Assembly (NCBI GenBank): GCA_003490145.1
Contig: QULQ01000020.1
Coordinates: 1-49,750 of the forward strand
From: Lachnospiraceae bacterium OM04-12BH
Lineage (GTDB): Bacteria > Bacillota > Clostridia > Lachnospirales > Lachnospiraceae
DNA length: 49,750 bases
Direction: 5' to 3'
Under the pieces are notes generated by a model. That model had not been told where the DNA came from. It saw only the letters and a list, made by a program, of their open reading frames with translations, and made no database searches. Position 1 is the first letter of the stretch. Each line of letters starts with the position of its first letter. Shown here piece by piece: positions 16,976 to 26,043 of the stretch. The position numbers were made by a program, and so were the translations under genes.

Positions 16976-17638
16976 TTATAAAAGCCTCATATCACTGATA
17001 TTTCCGGTCTCTTTGAAGATCTCCCATTCACAGATATTAACAGCATGATCTCCAATCTTTTCCAGATATTTGGCTATCATCAGAATGTCAACGCACTCAT
17101 CTGCATCTCTGGTTTCCTTTTTCAGGGACTCGATAACATCATTCTTAACCGCATTAAAGAGCTCGTCTACAACATCATCTTTCTGAATGACTTCCTGCGC
17201 TTCCTCTTTATTTCCGCCGGTAAAAGCATCCACCGCCATCCGAAGCATATCTCTCGTCTCCCTGATCATCGGATTTAAGTGGACAGAATACGCTGACAGC
17301 TCCTTCATATCCATCCGGATGAGCAGCTCTGCAATATCTGCCACATGATCTCCTACTCTCTCAATATCGGTAACCACCTTCAGGCTGGCTGTGACTGCCC
17401 GCAGGTCACTGACAATTGGCTGCTGCTTCGTGATCAGGAACAGACATTCTGATTCAATTTCTCTCTGCCTTCTGTTGATATCCTTATCCACTGCCACGAT
17501 TTTTTCTATGGCAGCCTTTTCCTTTTTTTCATAGGCCTCGAACAGAGTTTCATAGTTTTTCTCAACTCTGGTCGCCATATCAGCTACATTTTCCTTTAAC
17601 TGGTTTAATTCATTGATAAATGTTGTTCTGGGTGACAT
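16976..17638 (-). CDS. phoU: Phosphate transport regulator PhoU
   Basis: A 220-residue all-helical cytosolic protein with two PhoU three-helix repeats. Each has the metal-binding ExxxD-type motif (VVTDIERVGDHVADIAE and IAKYLEKIGDHAVNICEWEIF). PhoU links the Pst transporter to the PhoR kinase and represses the response when phosphate is plentiful. The ATG has AAGGAG 6 nt upstream. It follows pstB by 29 bp, the standard order. Confidence 0.95.
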   Translation of the reverse strand: MSPRTTFINELNQLKENVADMATRVEKNYETLFEAYEKKEKAAIEKIVAVDKDINRRQREIESECLFLITKQQPIVSDLRAVTASLKVVTDIERVGDHVADIAELLIRMDMKELSAYSVHLNPMIRETRDMLRMAVDAFTGGNKEEAQEVIQKDDVVDELFNAVKNDVIESLKKETRDADECVDILMIAKYLEKIGDHAVNICEWEIFKETGNISDMRLL

Positions 17639-17667
17639 GTTATTCTCCTTCTGTCTCTCCTAGTATA

Positions 17668-18432
17668 TCAGCCAAACCGTCCGGTAATATAATCCTCAGT
17701 CCTCTTATCCCTGGGTCTTGAAAAGATATTATCTGTTGTATCAAATTCGATCACTTCTCCCACCAGGAAAAATGCGGTATAGTCAGAAACCCGGGCTGCC
17801 TGCTGCATGTTATGGGTAACGACCACGACTGTATAATCCTTCTTCAGCTCTTCCATCAGCTCCTCAACCTTAAGAGTTGAGATCGGATCCAGTGCCGAGG
17901 TCGGCTCATCCATCAAAAGGATCTCTGGTTCTACTGCCAGTGCCCTTGCAATACAAAGTCTCTGCTGCTGTCCACCCGAAAGACCAAGCGCAGACTTTTT
18001 CAGACGGTCTTTTACCTCATCAAAGATAGCAGCACCTCTGAGTGATCTTTCTACGATCTCATCCAGCGCGGCTTTATTTTTGATCCCGTGGATCCTTGGT
18101 CCATAAGCAATATTGTCATAAATGCTCATAGGAAACGGATTTGGCTGCTGGAAGACCATTCCCATCTTTTTCCGGAGCAGCGTGGTATCTACCTTTGGAT
18201 CATAAATATCCTCGCCGTCCAGGTAAACCTTTCCCTCTATCCTGACACAATCTACCAGATCGTTCATCCTGTTCAGTGTTTTCAGAAAGGTGGATTTTCC
18301 ACACCCGGAAGGTCCGATGAATGCCGTAATAGCCCCTTCCCGGATCTTCATGTTGATGTCTTTCAGCGCATGATTCTTTCCATAATAGAGATTTAAGTTT
18401 TCGGTGATAATTTTATTCTGGTTTTCGTTCAT
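17668..18432 (-). CDS. pstB: Phosphate ABC transporter ATP-binding protein
   Basis: A 254-residue ABC ATPase energising high-affinity phosphate uptake. Walker A is GPSGCGKST (residues 40-48), the Q-loop is [16 protein letters not shown], the signature is LSGGQQQR, Walker B is [14 protein letters not shown] and the H-loop is [10 protein letters not shown]. The '[17 protein letters not shown]' segment is diagnostic of PstB. It sits between pstA and phoU with short gaps. Confidence 0.97.
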   Translation of the reverse strand: MNENQNKIITENLNLYYGKNHALKDINMKIREGAITAFIGPSGCGKSTFLKTLNRMNDLVDCVRIEGKVYLDGEDIYDPKVDTTLLRKKMGMVFQQPNPFPMSIYDNIAYGPRIHGIKNKAALDEIVERSLRGAAIFDEVKDRLKKSALGLSGGQQQRLCIARALAVEPEILLMDEPTSALDPISTLKVEELMEELKKDYTVVVVTHNMQQAARVSDYTAFFLVGEVIEFDTTDNIFSRPRDKRTEDYITGRFG

Positions 18433-18462
18433 TATGATACCCTTATCTTTCTTTTTCCTGCT

Positions 18463-19335
18463 TTATTCAGCTCTGGTTACATCCAGCTTTCTGGAAAGAA
18501 CCTTAGTCAGCCAGTTGATCACAAGTACGATCACAAGAAGAACTGCTGCAATACCAAAAGCGGTAGAATATTCGGCCTTAGCCATACTTAAATACAGCTG
18601 GATCGTTAAGGTGCCTCCTGATTCCAGTATCTTTTTCAGGAAACCGATCCCTGATTTCGGAAGCAGATAACCACTACCTGCTGTAAACAGAAGCGCCGCC
18701 GATTCTCCAACGATCCTTCCGATCGCGAGGATCACACCTGTAATAATACCCGGCATGGCTGAGGGAAGGAGTACTGTGCGGATCATATACCATTTCGTTG
18801 CCCCCATTCCAAGGGCACCGCTCCGGTAGCTGTCCGGTACCGTTTTTAACGCTTCCTGCGTATTCCTTGTGATCAGCGGCAATACCATAAGCGTCAGCGT
18901 AAGAGAGCCTGTCAGAATGGAGTAGCCAAGTCCGAGTCCGGTTCCAAAAAACATCATACCAAACATACCAAAAATAATAGATGGAATACCGGAAAGTGTT
19001 TCTGTTGTAAACTCGATCGCCCTTACCAGCTTTCCGGGCTTTGCATATTCATTCAGGTAAATAGCAGATCCGATTCCCACCGGTGTTGCTATGAGAAGGG
19101 TGATCACTATAATATACAGGGTATTCACTATATTTCCCGCAATACCTACAGTTTTGTTCAAGGTACTCGTTACCGTTGTCAGAAACTGCAGATTCACACT
19201 CCGGATTCCCTTTACAAACACATAAGCAATGATTCCAGCCAAAAGGATTACAGAAAAAGCAGCAGAAAGATTGATCAGACCACTTACAAATACATCTGAT
19301 GTCCTTTTCCTTCTGTTCATGATACTGTCATGCAT
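18463..19335 (-). CDS. pstA: Phosphate ABC transporter permease PstA
   Basis: A 290-residue permease with about six membrane spans. The EAA-type loop is readable (VPDSYRSGALGMGATKWYMIRTVLLPSAMPGIITG). It pairs with PstC to form the channel. Its ATG overlaps the end of pstC by 8 bp, so translation is probably coupled. An alternative in-frame ATG five codons later (MNRRKR) is possible. Confidence 0.95.
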   Translation of the reverse strand: MHDSIMNRRKRTSDVFVSGLINLSAAFSVILLAGIIAYVFVKGIRSVNLQFLTTVTSTLNKTVGIAGNIVNTLYIIVITLLIATPVGIGSAIYLNEYAKPGKLVRAIEFTTETLSGIPSIIFGMFGMMFFGTGLGLGYSILTGSLTLTLMVLPLITRNTQEALKTVPDSYRSGALGMGATKWYMIRTVLLPSAMPGIITGVILAIGRIVGESAALLFTAGSGYLLPKSGIGFLKKILESGGTLTIQLYLSMAKAEYSTAFGIAAVLLVIVLVINWLTKVLSRKLDVTRAE

Positions 19336-20266
19336 CTTCCCTTTCCCCTTTCTTCAGGATACTGTTCAACGTAATATTGATGATCATAATAAATACAAAC
19401 AATACAAGTCCGATCGTAAAAAGCACCTGTCTGTGAAGTCCGGATGCATATCCCATTTCTGCTACGATCGCCGTTGTCAGGAATCTGACGGAGTTGAAGG
19501 GGAGTGGCATGTTCACACTGCTTCCCGAAACCAGTGTGATCGCCATGGCTTCACCGATCGCTCTTCCAACACCAAGAACGACTGCTGTGATGATACCTGA
19601 TTTTGCTGCAGGAAGGATCACTTTAAAGATTGTCTGTATATGGGATGCCCCAAGTGCCAGTGACGCTGATTTCAGGGAAGGATGCACTGCCCGGATCGCT
19701 GACTCACTGATGTTGATCACCGTAGGCAGGATCATAATGGCAAGTACGATCACAGCCGACAGCAGATTCGCTCCACCCGTAAACTGATGAGTATCTGAGC
19801 CTTTAAATATGGCAAGCTCCAGTTTGTACATAAGAGGGTTCAGGATCATCAGTCCAAGAAGTCCGTATACTACCGAAGGGATGCCGGCAAGAAGCTCTAC
19901 TGCAGGCTTCACGAGAGCTGCCAGCTTCCTCGGTGCTGTTTCTGCCAGAAATACCGCTGTCAGGATTCCAATTGGAACGCCAAGGAGCACTGCAAGTGCT
20001 GTTCCTATAATAGATGTCAGGATAACATACAGGATACCAAAAGATGGATTTTCTGCCGTTGGCTTCCATGCTGTTCCAAAAAGGATTTCCCTGATACCTA
20101 CCTGAAACAGGGCTGGTGTTCCATTTATCACCATATATACCGTAATGGAAATAACTGCCAATATGGCAAGAAATGCGCACAGGGTAAATATAACCTGTGC
20201 GATTTCCTCCACTGCGGACTTATTCTTTCGGTTTCCCTGGATGGAAAAAGTCTGCTGCTTGTTCAA
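19328..20266 (-). CDS. pstC: Phosphate ABC transporter permease PstC
   Basis: A 312-residue permease with about six spans and the EAA loop (VHPSLKSASLALGASHIQTIFKVILPAAKSGIITAVVLG). The start codon is TTG at 20266: GAGAGG lies about 8 nt upstream and no better ATG is available. It begins 15 bp after the stop codon of pstS. Length and topology are normal for PstC. Confidence 0.95.
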   Translation of the reverse strand: MNKQQTFSIQGNRKNKSAVEEIAQVIFTLCAFLAILAVISITVYMVINGTPALFQVGIREILFGTAWKPTAENPSFGILYVILTSIIGTALAVLLGVPIGILTAVFLAETAPRKLAALVKPAVELLAGIPSVVYGLLGLMILNPLMYKLELAIFKGSDTHQFTGGANLLSAVIVLAIMILPTVINISESAIRAVHPSLKSASLALGASHIQTIFKVILPAAKSGIITAVVLGVGRAIGEAMAITLVSGSSVNMPLPFNSVRFLTTAIVAEMGYASGLHRQVLFTIGLVLFVFIMIINITLNSILKKGEREDA

Positions 20267-20281
20267 GATGATTACCTCTCT

Positions 20282-21115
20282 TTAGTCTACGGTGATCAGA
20301 CCCACACCGGAAATTACCTGCTTTCCTTCATCGGATGACAGATATTTGAAAAGCTCCTGTACAGCCTCACTCTGCTCACTGATCTCGCCCTTGGTAGCCA
20401 TTACGAAGGGTCTGCTCAGGAAATAATTTCCCGCCTTGATATTTTCTGCAGTTGCTTCAACATCATCAAGCGCCAGAGCCTTTACTGTATCATCAAGTGC
20501 ATCCAGTGATACATATCCGATCGCTCCAGGAGTAGCTGCCACCTTAGCGATCACTGCGCCTGTGCTGTCCAGCTCACTTGCATAAACGCAGGCTTCTTCC
20601 AGCTCAAGAAGCTCTTCAAAAGCTCCTCTTGTACCGGATCCCGCTTCACGTCCGATCACTACAATAGGTGCATCTTCACCACCAAGTTCACTCCAGCTCT
20701 TAACCTCTCCCTTATAAACGCTGATCAGCTGATCCTTTGTCAGACCTGAAACAGTGTTTGCAGGATCTGTTACTACTGCAATACCATCAATTGCTACGAT
20801 ATTTTCTACAGCGCCGGCTTCCTTCTCTTCATCCTTTAATGCTCTGGAGGAATTACCGATATCAACGCTTCCTGCAGTTACTGCTTCAATACCTGCGGAA
20901 GATCCTGTGAACTCGGCTGTTACAGTAACGCCAGGATACTTTGCCATAAAGCTCTCTGCTACTGCATTGGCAAGCTTCTCCATAGATGTGGATCCTGCCA
21001 TGGAAATAGTTCCGGAAAGATCTGCTGTTTCTTCTGTTGCTGCGCTTCCGCAGGCCGCAAGACCAAACACCATTGCTGCTGCACATGTCAGTGCAAGAAT
21101 CTTCTTCATTTTCAT
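20282..21115 (-). CDS. pstS: Phosphate-binding lipoprotein PstS
   Basis: The ATG at 21115 (MKMKKILALT) is preferred over the frame's opening at 21160. AGGAG is 10 nt upstream and the protein then starts with a proper signal peptide, giving 277 residues. The lipobox is LAAC with acylated Cys22. The mature part has the PBP-like phosphate-binding segments: SGTISMAGSTSMEKLA, TGSSAGIEAVTAGSVDIGNSSRA and the phosphate loop VIGREAGSGTRGAFEE. It is the first gene of the pst operon, directly behind a Pho box. Proteins of this form deliver phosphate to PstCA on the outer face of the membrane. Confidence 0.95.
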   Translation of the reverse strand: MKMKKILALTCAAAMVFGLAACGSAATEETADLSGTISMAGSTSMEKLANAVAESFMAKYPGVTVTAEFTGSSAGIEAVTAGSVDIGNSSRALKDEEKEAGAVENIVAIDGIAVVTDPANTVSGLTKDQLISVYKGEVKSWSELGGEDAPIVVIGREAGSGTRGAFEELLELEEACVYASELDSTGAVIAKVAATPGAIGYVSLDALDDTVKALALDDVEATAENIKAGNYFLSRPFVMATKGEISEQSEAVQELFKYLSSDEGKQVISGVGLITVD

Positions 21116-21206
21116 TTTTTCATTTCTCCTCTTATTGTTATTCATCTGCAGACATTTCAAAAGCTCTGTGCTTTCCTTGTCTGTGCTTTGTATGTTAGCA
21201 TGAGAA

Positions 21207-21256
21207 ATTATAAGATAATATCATAGAGAGGTAAGTATTATGTAAGATTTGTGTAA
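21207..21256 (-). promoter_or_regulatory. Pho box (three 11-bp-spaced repeats) and promoter of pstS
   Basis: On the minus strand TTACAC (251-256 in the last three digits), TTACAT (240-245) and TTACCT (229-234) lie exactly 11 bp apart. This is the geometry of PhoP/PhoB boxes (TTAACA-like hexamers, 11-bp period). The last repeat takes the -35 position, and a perfect TATAAT follows after 16 bp (21207-21212). Activation by the response regulator at 14396-15070 is the natural inference. Confidence 0.75.
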
Positions 21257-21262
21257 AAGACA

Positions 21263-21289
21263 AAATGTGCGCCACAAAAGCGCACATTT
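21263..21289 (-). terminator. Intrinsic terminator of mfd
   Basis: A perfect 9-bp stem (AAATGTGCG / CGCACATTT) with a 9-nt loop lies about 38 bp after the mfd stop codon. It is followed on the minus strand by TGTCTTTT. It separates mfd from the Pho box by only a few bases. Confidence 0.7.
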
Positions 21290-21326
21290 CAAACCATTCC
21301 ATATATTTTATCCTACAGGATCTCTG

Positions 21327-24300
21327 TCACAGAAGAACCTCTTCCATGACGTTAAGAAGCTCTTCTGTTTCCTGCAGCAGGGATCTGGCATCCTTCTCTG
21401 CCACACCAGATCTCTGATAATGATACACAAAGGTTGTCAGCTTGATATTGAAGGAAAGCTTTTCTACCTTCCCAAGAAGCTCCGGGATCCGCTCCGCATG
21501 GATCCTGGCATCCGCCTTGATCAGAAGCTTTATTTCACCGTTCTTTCCTTTCAGCTCGGTAATGTACAGTCTGTGTGCCTGAGATCTGATCAGGGCGATA
21601 CGCAGCAGATTGTGTACCGGTACCGGGATCTCACCGAAACGATCCAGTAGTTCTTCCTTCATATCATCGCACTCACTCTGGCTCTCTATCCCGGCAATCC
21701 TTTTGTAAATATCCAGTTTCTGTACTTCATTAAGGATATAGGATGGAGGAATATAAGCATCTACATCCAGATCTACTGTGGTATTAAAATCCTCTGCCAC
21801 ACTATCCCCTTTAAGCGTTTTCACTGCCTCATTCAGCATCTTGCAGTACAGGTCATAACCAACCGCCTGCATATGTCCGGACTGCTTCACCCCAAGCAGG
21901 TTGCCGGCACCTCTGATCTCAAGATCCCTCATGGCAATCTTGAAACCACTTCCAAGCTCGGTAAATTCCTTGATCGCCGCAAGACGTTTTTCGGCGATCT
22001 CCTTCAGCATCTTGTCTCTTTTATACATCAGAAAGGCATAAGCCGTCCGGCTGCTCCTGCCGACTCTCCCCCTGAGCTGGTAAAGCTGGGACAGCCCCAT
22101 ATTATCCGAATCATGGATGATCATAGTATTGACATTGGGGATATCCAGTCCGGTTTCAATGATCGTTGTGGATACCAGTACGTCAATATCTCCATTGATA
22201 AAATCATACATGATCTTTTCCAGCTCCCGTTCCTGCATCTGCCCATGGGCAAAGGCTACATCAGCTTCCGGTACAAGACTCTGGATCTGTGCTGCAACAT
22301 CTGCGATGTTATTGACTCTGTTATATACATAATAAACCTGTCCGTTCCGGGAAAGCTCCCTGACGATGGCTTCCCTCACCATTTCTTCGTTATATTCCAT
22401 AACATAGGTCTGAATTGGCAGTCTGTCATTCGGAGCCTCCTCCAGGACGCTCATATCCCGGATTCCAATCAGACTCATATGGAGGGTTCTCGGAATCGGT
22501 GTCGCCGTCAGCGTCAGCACATCCACCTGTTCCTTCATCTTCTTGATCTTCTCCTTGTGCCCGACCCCAAAGCGCTGCTCCTCATCTACGATCAGAAGTC
22601 CAAGATCCTTGAATACCACATCGGAAGACAGTACTCTGTGGGTGCCGATCACGATATCCACCAGTCCCTTCCGGAGATCCTCTATTGTTTTCTTCTGCTC
22701 ACTGCCGCTCCGGAATCTGGAAAGCAGATCGACCCGCACCGGAAAGTCCTTCATACGCTGTACAAAGGTATTGTAATGCTGCTGGGCAAGGATCGTAGTC
22801 GGCACCAGATATACGACCTGTTTTCCCTCCTGAACAGCCTTAAACGCTGCACGGATGGCAATTTCCGTCTTCCCATAGCCCACATCACCGCAGATCAGAC
22901 GGTCCATGATCTTTTTGCTTTCCATGTCCTTCTTAGTGGCTTCAATGGCAGAAAGCTGATCCTCAGTTTCCTCATAAGGAAACAGCTCCTCGAATTCCCG
23001 CTGCCAGACAGTATCCTTTCCATAGGAATAGCCTTCACTCTGCTGTCTGATGGCATACAGCTCCACCAGATCCTTTGCCACCTCGTTAACTGCCGCCTTT
23101 GTCTTATTCTTTACCTTAACCCACTCTGCCGTCCCAAGCTTATTGAGCTTTGGCACCTTTGCATCTGCAGAGGCATATTTTTGGATCACATCAAGACCTG
23201 TCGCGAGAACATAAAGGATACCGCCATCCCTGTAGGAAATCTTGATATAGTCCTTGACTACCTTTTCCACCTCTACCTTTTCAATACCCTGATAAATACC
23301 AAGCCCATGATTTTCATGGACAACATAATCTCCGATGGACAGCTCGGAAAAGTCGTTGATCTTCCTTCCTTCATACTGCTTTTTCTTCTTTTTTTTCTTC
23401 TTTTCAGCACCAAAGATATCGCTCTCAGAAATGACCGCAAACTTCAGCAGTGGATATTCAAAGCCCCGGAATACTCTTCCATAGAAGGTCATGATCTCTC
23501 CTGGCTTTATCTCCCTGTCCGGATCCTCGGTATAAAATGATGTCAGTCCATCTTCTGACAGATCAGCCGCGAGTCGTTTCGCCCTTGTTCTGGAACCGGA
23601 AAGCAGCAGCACACGATAACCGTTTTTCTTATATCTCTGCAGATCTGATACCAGTGCTTCAAAGCTGTTATTATAGGAAGAGATACTCTTGGCAGAAATA
23701 TCTGCTTTCCAGTCAGGCTTCAGCAGTCCGCCCTTCAGGTCAAGTGCAGCCAGGGATGCCAGACGGAATGCGGACATCCTGGCTGTTACCTCAGCTACGG
23801 AATACAGAAAGTCTGCCTGTCCCGGAAGAATATAGCCCTTTTCCAGACGGTGGCTCATGCTCTCCCTGAATTCGAGTTCTACTGCTGACGCATGCTCCCT
23901 GATCCTCGCCGGTTCATCCAAAAAAACAATACTGTTCTCCACGTCCAGACAGTTCAGGAAAGATACCGTATCCTCATAAAAATATCTGACATATCCATCC
24001 AGATTGGCCAGGCTCTTATAGGCAAAGACCTCTTCCTTCAGCGTATTCATCTGCTCTTCCACCCGGTAGGCTTCTTCCGTTTTAAATTCCTTCCGGAGTT
24101 TTTCTGAGAACTTTTTGCTTTCCTTCTCAATCCGCTCCATGCCCTTTTTCAGCTGTTCCCCTGTAAGGATCAGCTCACAAGCCGGATAGATCGTTATGGA
24201 GGAAAGCTTCTCAATAGACCTCTGGCTCTGCACATCAAAGCTGCGGATGGATTCCACATCATCTCCCCACAGCTCGATCCGGTACGGGTTTTCCTCTGTC

Positions 24301-24848
24301 AGATCGAAAATATCAATGATTCCGCCACGAATGCTGAACTGCCCCGGTGCTTCCACCTGATAGACATTCTCATAGCCAAGCTTCACGAGCTCCTCCGCCA
24401 TCCTTTTTTCGTCCAGAGAGCCATTACAGCTTACCGTGATCACATTATCCCTGAAAACAGAAAGTGGAATCTGCGGTGCAAGGAGGCTCCCAAAGGTCGT
24501 CACCACAGTAAAGGGTCTTCCCTCCATCATCCTGCGAAAACACCTGATCCTCTCCTTGGTAAGCTGATTTCCATGGATATCTGCCTGATAAAAGATCACA
24601 TCCCTGGCTGGAAAGCAGGTCGTATTTCTGTCATAAAAGCGGTAGTCCTCCTGCAGCTCCTTCATCCTTTGGTCGCTGAAGGTCACGATCAGCCTGCACC
24701 GGACTCCTTCCGAAAGGCCATATGCCATATGAAGCTTCTGGGACTCCACACAGCCTGTCAGAGCTGCATATTTCCCCGGCTTTTTTAATAGTTTCCTTAT
24801 TTCTTCAAATTCCGAAAGCTCATATAACGGAGCTGTCAGTGCCCTCAT
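21327..24848 (-). CDS. mfd: Transcription-repair coupling factor Mfd
   Basis: A 1173-residue ATP-dependent translocase that removes stalled RNA polymerase and recruits UvrA. In order: a UvrB-like N-terminal region, the RNA polymerase interaction/CarD-like domain (FSELSIGDYVVHENHGLGIYQGIEKVEV), then RecG-like helicase motifs. Walker A is GDVGYGKT (about residues 652-659), DEEQRFGVGHKEKIK is the DEEQ box, and TATPIPRTLHMSL and QLRGRVGRS follow, with the TRCF C-terminal domain. Just before the CarD-like domain is a run of eight lysines (about 23376-23405) encoded by a long A/G tract. It is 16 bp downstream of pth and ends at a strong hairpin. Confidence 0.98.
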   Translation of the reverse strand: MRALTAPLYELSEFEEIRKLLKKPGKYAALTGCVESQKLHMAYGLSEGVRCRLIVTFSDQRMKELQEDYRFYDRNTTCFPARDVIFYQADIHGNQLTKERIRCFRRMMEGRPFTVVTTFGSLLAPQIPLSVFRDNVITVSCNGSLDEKRMAEELVKLGYENVYQVEAPGQFSIRGGIIDIFDLTEENPYRIELWGDDVESIRSFDVQSQRSIEKLSSITIYPACELILTGEQLKKGMERIEKESKKFSEKLRKEFKTEEAYRVEEQMNTLKEEVFAYKSLANLDGYVRYFYEDTVSFLNCLDVENSIVFLDEPARIREHASAVELEFRESMSHRLEKGYILPGQADFLYSVAEVTARMSAFRLASLAALDLKGGLLKPDWKADISAKSISSYNNSFEALVSDLQRYKKNGYRVLLLSGSRTRAKRLAADLSEDGLTSFYTEDPDREIKPGEIMTFYGRVFRGFEYPLLKFAVISESDIFGAEKKKKKKKKQYEGRKINDFSELSIGDYVVHENHGLGIYQGIEKVEVEKVVKDYIKISYRDGGILYVLATGLDVIQKYASADAKVPKLNKLGTAEWVKVKNKTKAAVNEVAKDLVELYAIRQQSEGYSYGKDTVWQREFEELFPYEETEDQLSAIEATKKDMESKKIMDRLICGDVGYGKTEIAIRAAFKAVQEGKQVVYLVPTTILAQQHYNTFVQRMKDFPVRVDLLSRFRSGSEQKKTIEDLRKGLVDIVIGTHRVLSSDVVFKDLGLLIVDEEQRFGVGHKEKIKKMKEQVDVLTLTATPIPRTLHMSLIGIRDMSVLEEAPNDRLPIQTYVMEYNEEMVREAIVRELSRNGQVYYVYNRVNNIADVAAQIQSLVPEADVAFAHGQMQERELEKIMYDFINGDIDVLVSTTIIETGLDIPNVNTMIIHDSDNMGLSQLYQLRGRVGRSSRTAYAFLMYKRDKMLKEIAEKRLAAIKEFTELGSGFKIAMRDLEIRGAGNLLGVKQSGHMQAVGYDLYCKMLNEAVKTLKGDSVAEDFNTTVDLDVDAYIPPSYILNEVQKLDIYKRIAGIESQSECDDMKEELLDRFGEIPVPVHNLLRIALIRSQAHRLYITELKGKNGEIKLLIKADARIHAERIPELLGKVEKLSFNIKLTTFVYHYQRSGVAEKDARSLLQETEELLNVMEEVLL

Positions 24849-24864
24849 ATGATTCCTGTTCCTT

Positions 24865-25446
24865 TCAGTCCTTCTGGTTTTTCTTCGAGTTATACAGATT
24901 CATTGCCTTATCAATATCTTCTGCAAGGATCGTTTCAATGGCTTTTACTGCTGTCTTTCTGCTCTCTGCCATGATCTTTTCCTCTTCCTTCGAAAAATGA
25001 CCAAGCACATAATCCGCCAGATCATAGCCTACAGGCTTTTCCCCGACACCCATTTTGATTCTGGCAAAGTTTTCATGTCCAAGCTGTGCAATGATATTCT
25101 TCAGTCCATTATGTCCACCTGCACTGCCCTTCTTCCGGATCCTGATCTGTCCTACATCCAGACTGATATCATCTGCAATGACGATCAGTTCTGTAGTCTC
25201 ATCGATCTTGTAGAAGCGCACTGCCTCTGCAATACTCTCCCCACTGAGGTTCATATAGGTCAGTGGCTTTAACAGAAGCACCTTTTCAGAACCGATCATG
25301 CCCTTTCCGGTCAGTCCTTTAAACTTGTTTTCCAATACCCTTATATTATATTTCTCTGCCAGCTCATCAATAACCTGCCAGCCAATATTATGCCGCGTTC
25401 CTTCGTATTTTGTCCCTGGATTCCCCAGTCCTGCGATCAGATACAT
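24865..25446 (-). CDS. pth: Peptidyl-tRNA hydrolase
   Basis: A 193-residue enzyme that recycles tRNA by cleaving peptidyl-tRNA released from stalled ribosomes. The conserved N-terminus LIAGLGNPGTKYEGTRHNIGW carries the active-site Asn9 and His19. The catalytic Asp is in IVIADDISLD, and GSAGGHNGLKNI and the lid KMGVGEKP are present. Length is typical. GAGGAAAAGG precedes the ATG. It is followed by mfd after 16 bp, a common Firmicutes arrangement. Confidence 0.97.
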   Translation of the reverse strand: MYLIAGLGNPGTKYEGTRHNIGWQVIDELAEKYNIRVLENKFKGLTGKGMIGSEKVLLLKPLTYMNLSGESIAEAVRFYKIDETTELIVIADDISLDVGQIRIRKKGSAGGHNGLKNIIAQLGHENFARIKMGVGEKPVGYDLADYVLGHFSKEEEKIMAESRKTAVKAIETILAEDIDKAMNLYNSKKNQKD

Positions 25447-25582
25447 TTTCCTTTTCCTCTTCTTTCTGAAGCCTGCGAAGCGCGCAGCAATCCGCAGGCA
25501 TCAAAGTCAGGAGTCTTTAACCCCGACCTCATATACATGATAAAACAAGGCCATATTTATCATATGCCCCTGTACCGCCTTC

Positions 25583-25612
25583 AATATAACATATCTTCTG
25601 CCCTTTTTGCAA
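25583..25612 (-). promoter_or_regulatory. Possible promoter of pth-mfd
   Basis: TTGCAA (25607-25612) and TATATT (25583-25588) are separated by 18 bp on the minus strand. The resulting leader of about 130 nt contains a 7-bp inverted repeat (GCCTGCG/CGCAGGC, 25471-25499) of unknown role. It has no T-tract. Confidence 0.35.
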
Positions 25613-25642
25613 CCGGCATCCAGCACACCGGCAAAATAGCAC

Positions 25643-25677
25643 AAAAAAGCTGCCACCGCATAAAGGCAGTGACAGCT
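25643..25677 (-). terminator. Intrinsic terminator of spoVG
   Basis: A 12-bp stem (AGCTGTCACTGC / GCGGTGGCAGCT, with G-T pairs) around a 6-nt loop is followed on the minus strand by six T. It lies about 40 bp after the spoVG stop. Confidence 0.85.
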
Positions 25678-25714
25678 TTCATTGTAACTGGTATCAGGTT
25701 TTTCAGGCCTCTGC

Positions 25715-25990
25715 CTAAGCCTCTTCGTCCGGTTCCTGCAGCGCCTGTTCATAACGATCCAGAATGATCTTCTGGATATTTTCTCTTGTTGAGGAATTAA
25801 TAGGATGTGCGATATCCCGGTACTCTCCATCTGTCGATTTCTTACTTGGCATGGCAATGAAGCAGCCCTTTTCTCCTTCTATCACTTTAATGTCATGGAT
25901 TACGAATTCATCATCGATCGTAATGGATACGATCGCTTTCATCTTACCCTCCTTCGCAACCTTTCTGATCCTTACATCTGTAATCTGCAT
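25715..25990 (-). CDS. spoVG: Septation/RNA-binding regulator SpoVG
   Basis: A 91-residue protein that matches SpoVG over its full length: [11 protein letters not shown], the central [19 protein letters not shown] and the surface [25 protein letters not shown]. SpoVG is a small nucleic-acid-binding regulator that affects sporulation-stage septation and many other genes in Gram-positives. The C-terminal helix is followed by a short acidic tail (EPDEEA). It lies about 50 bp downstream of glgD and ends at its own terminator. Confidence 0.96.
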   Translation of the reverse strand: MQITDVRIRKVAKEGKMKAIVSITIDDEFVIHDIKVIEGEKGCFIAMPSKKSTDGEYRDIAHPINSSTRENIQKIILDRYEQALQEPDEEA

Positions 25991-26043
25991 AGCATTCCTC
26001 TCCCCTGTTTCGTTTATTTATTCTGCATCAATACTGCTGTGGC

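Noticed and set aside
21873..23540. Plus-strand 555-codon ORF
   Set aside because: It lies entirely antisense to mfd, whose motifs are unambiguous. Composition (Leu/His/Ile rich, no motif) is that of a shadow frame.
25471..25499. GCCTGCG/CGCAGGC inverted repeat as a terminator
   Set aside because: No T-tract follows on either strand. It lies in the leader of pth, so a terminator there would be upstream of its own gene.
25507..25857. Minus-strand 116-codon ORF overlapping spoVG and its terminator
   Set aside because: It reads through the strong spoVG terminator and overlaps the spoVG frame; the Arg-rich sequence shows no family match.
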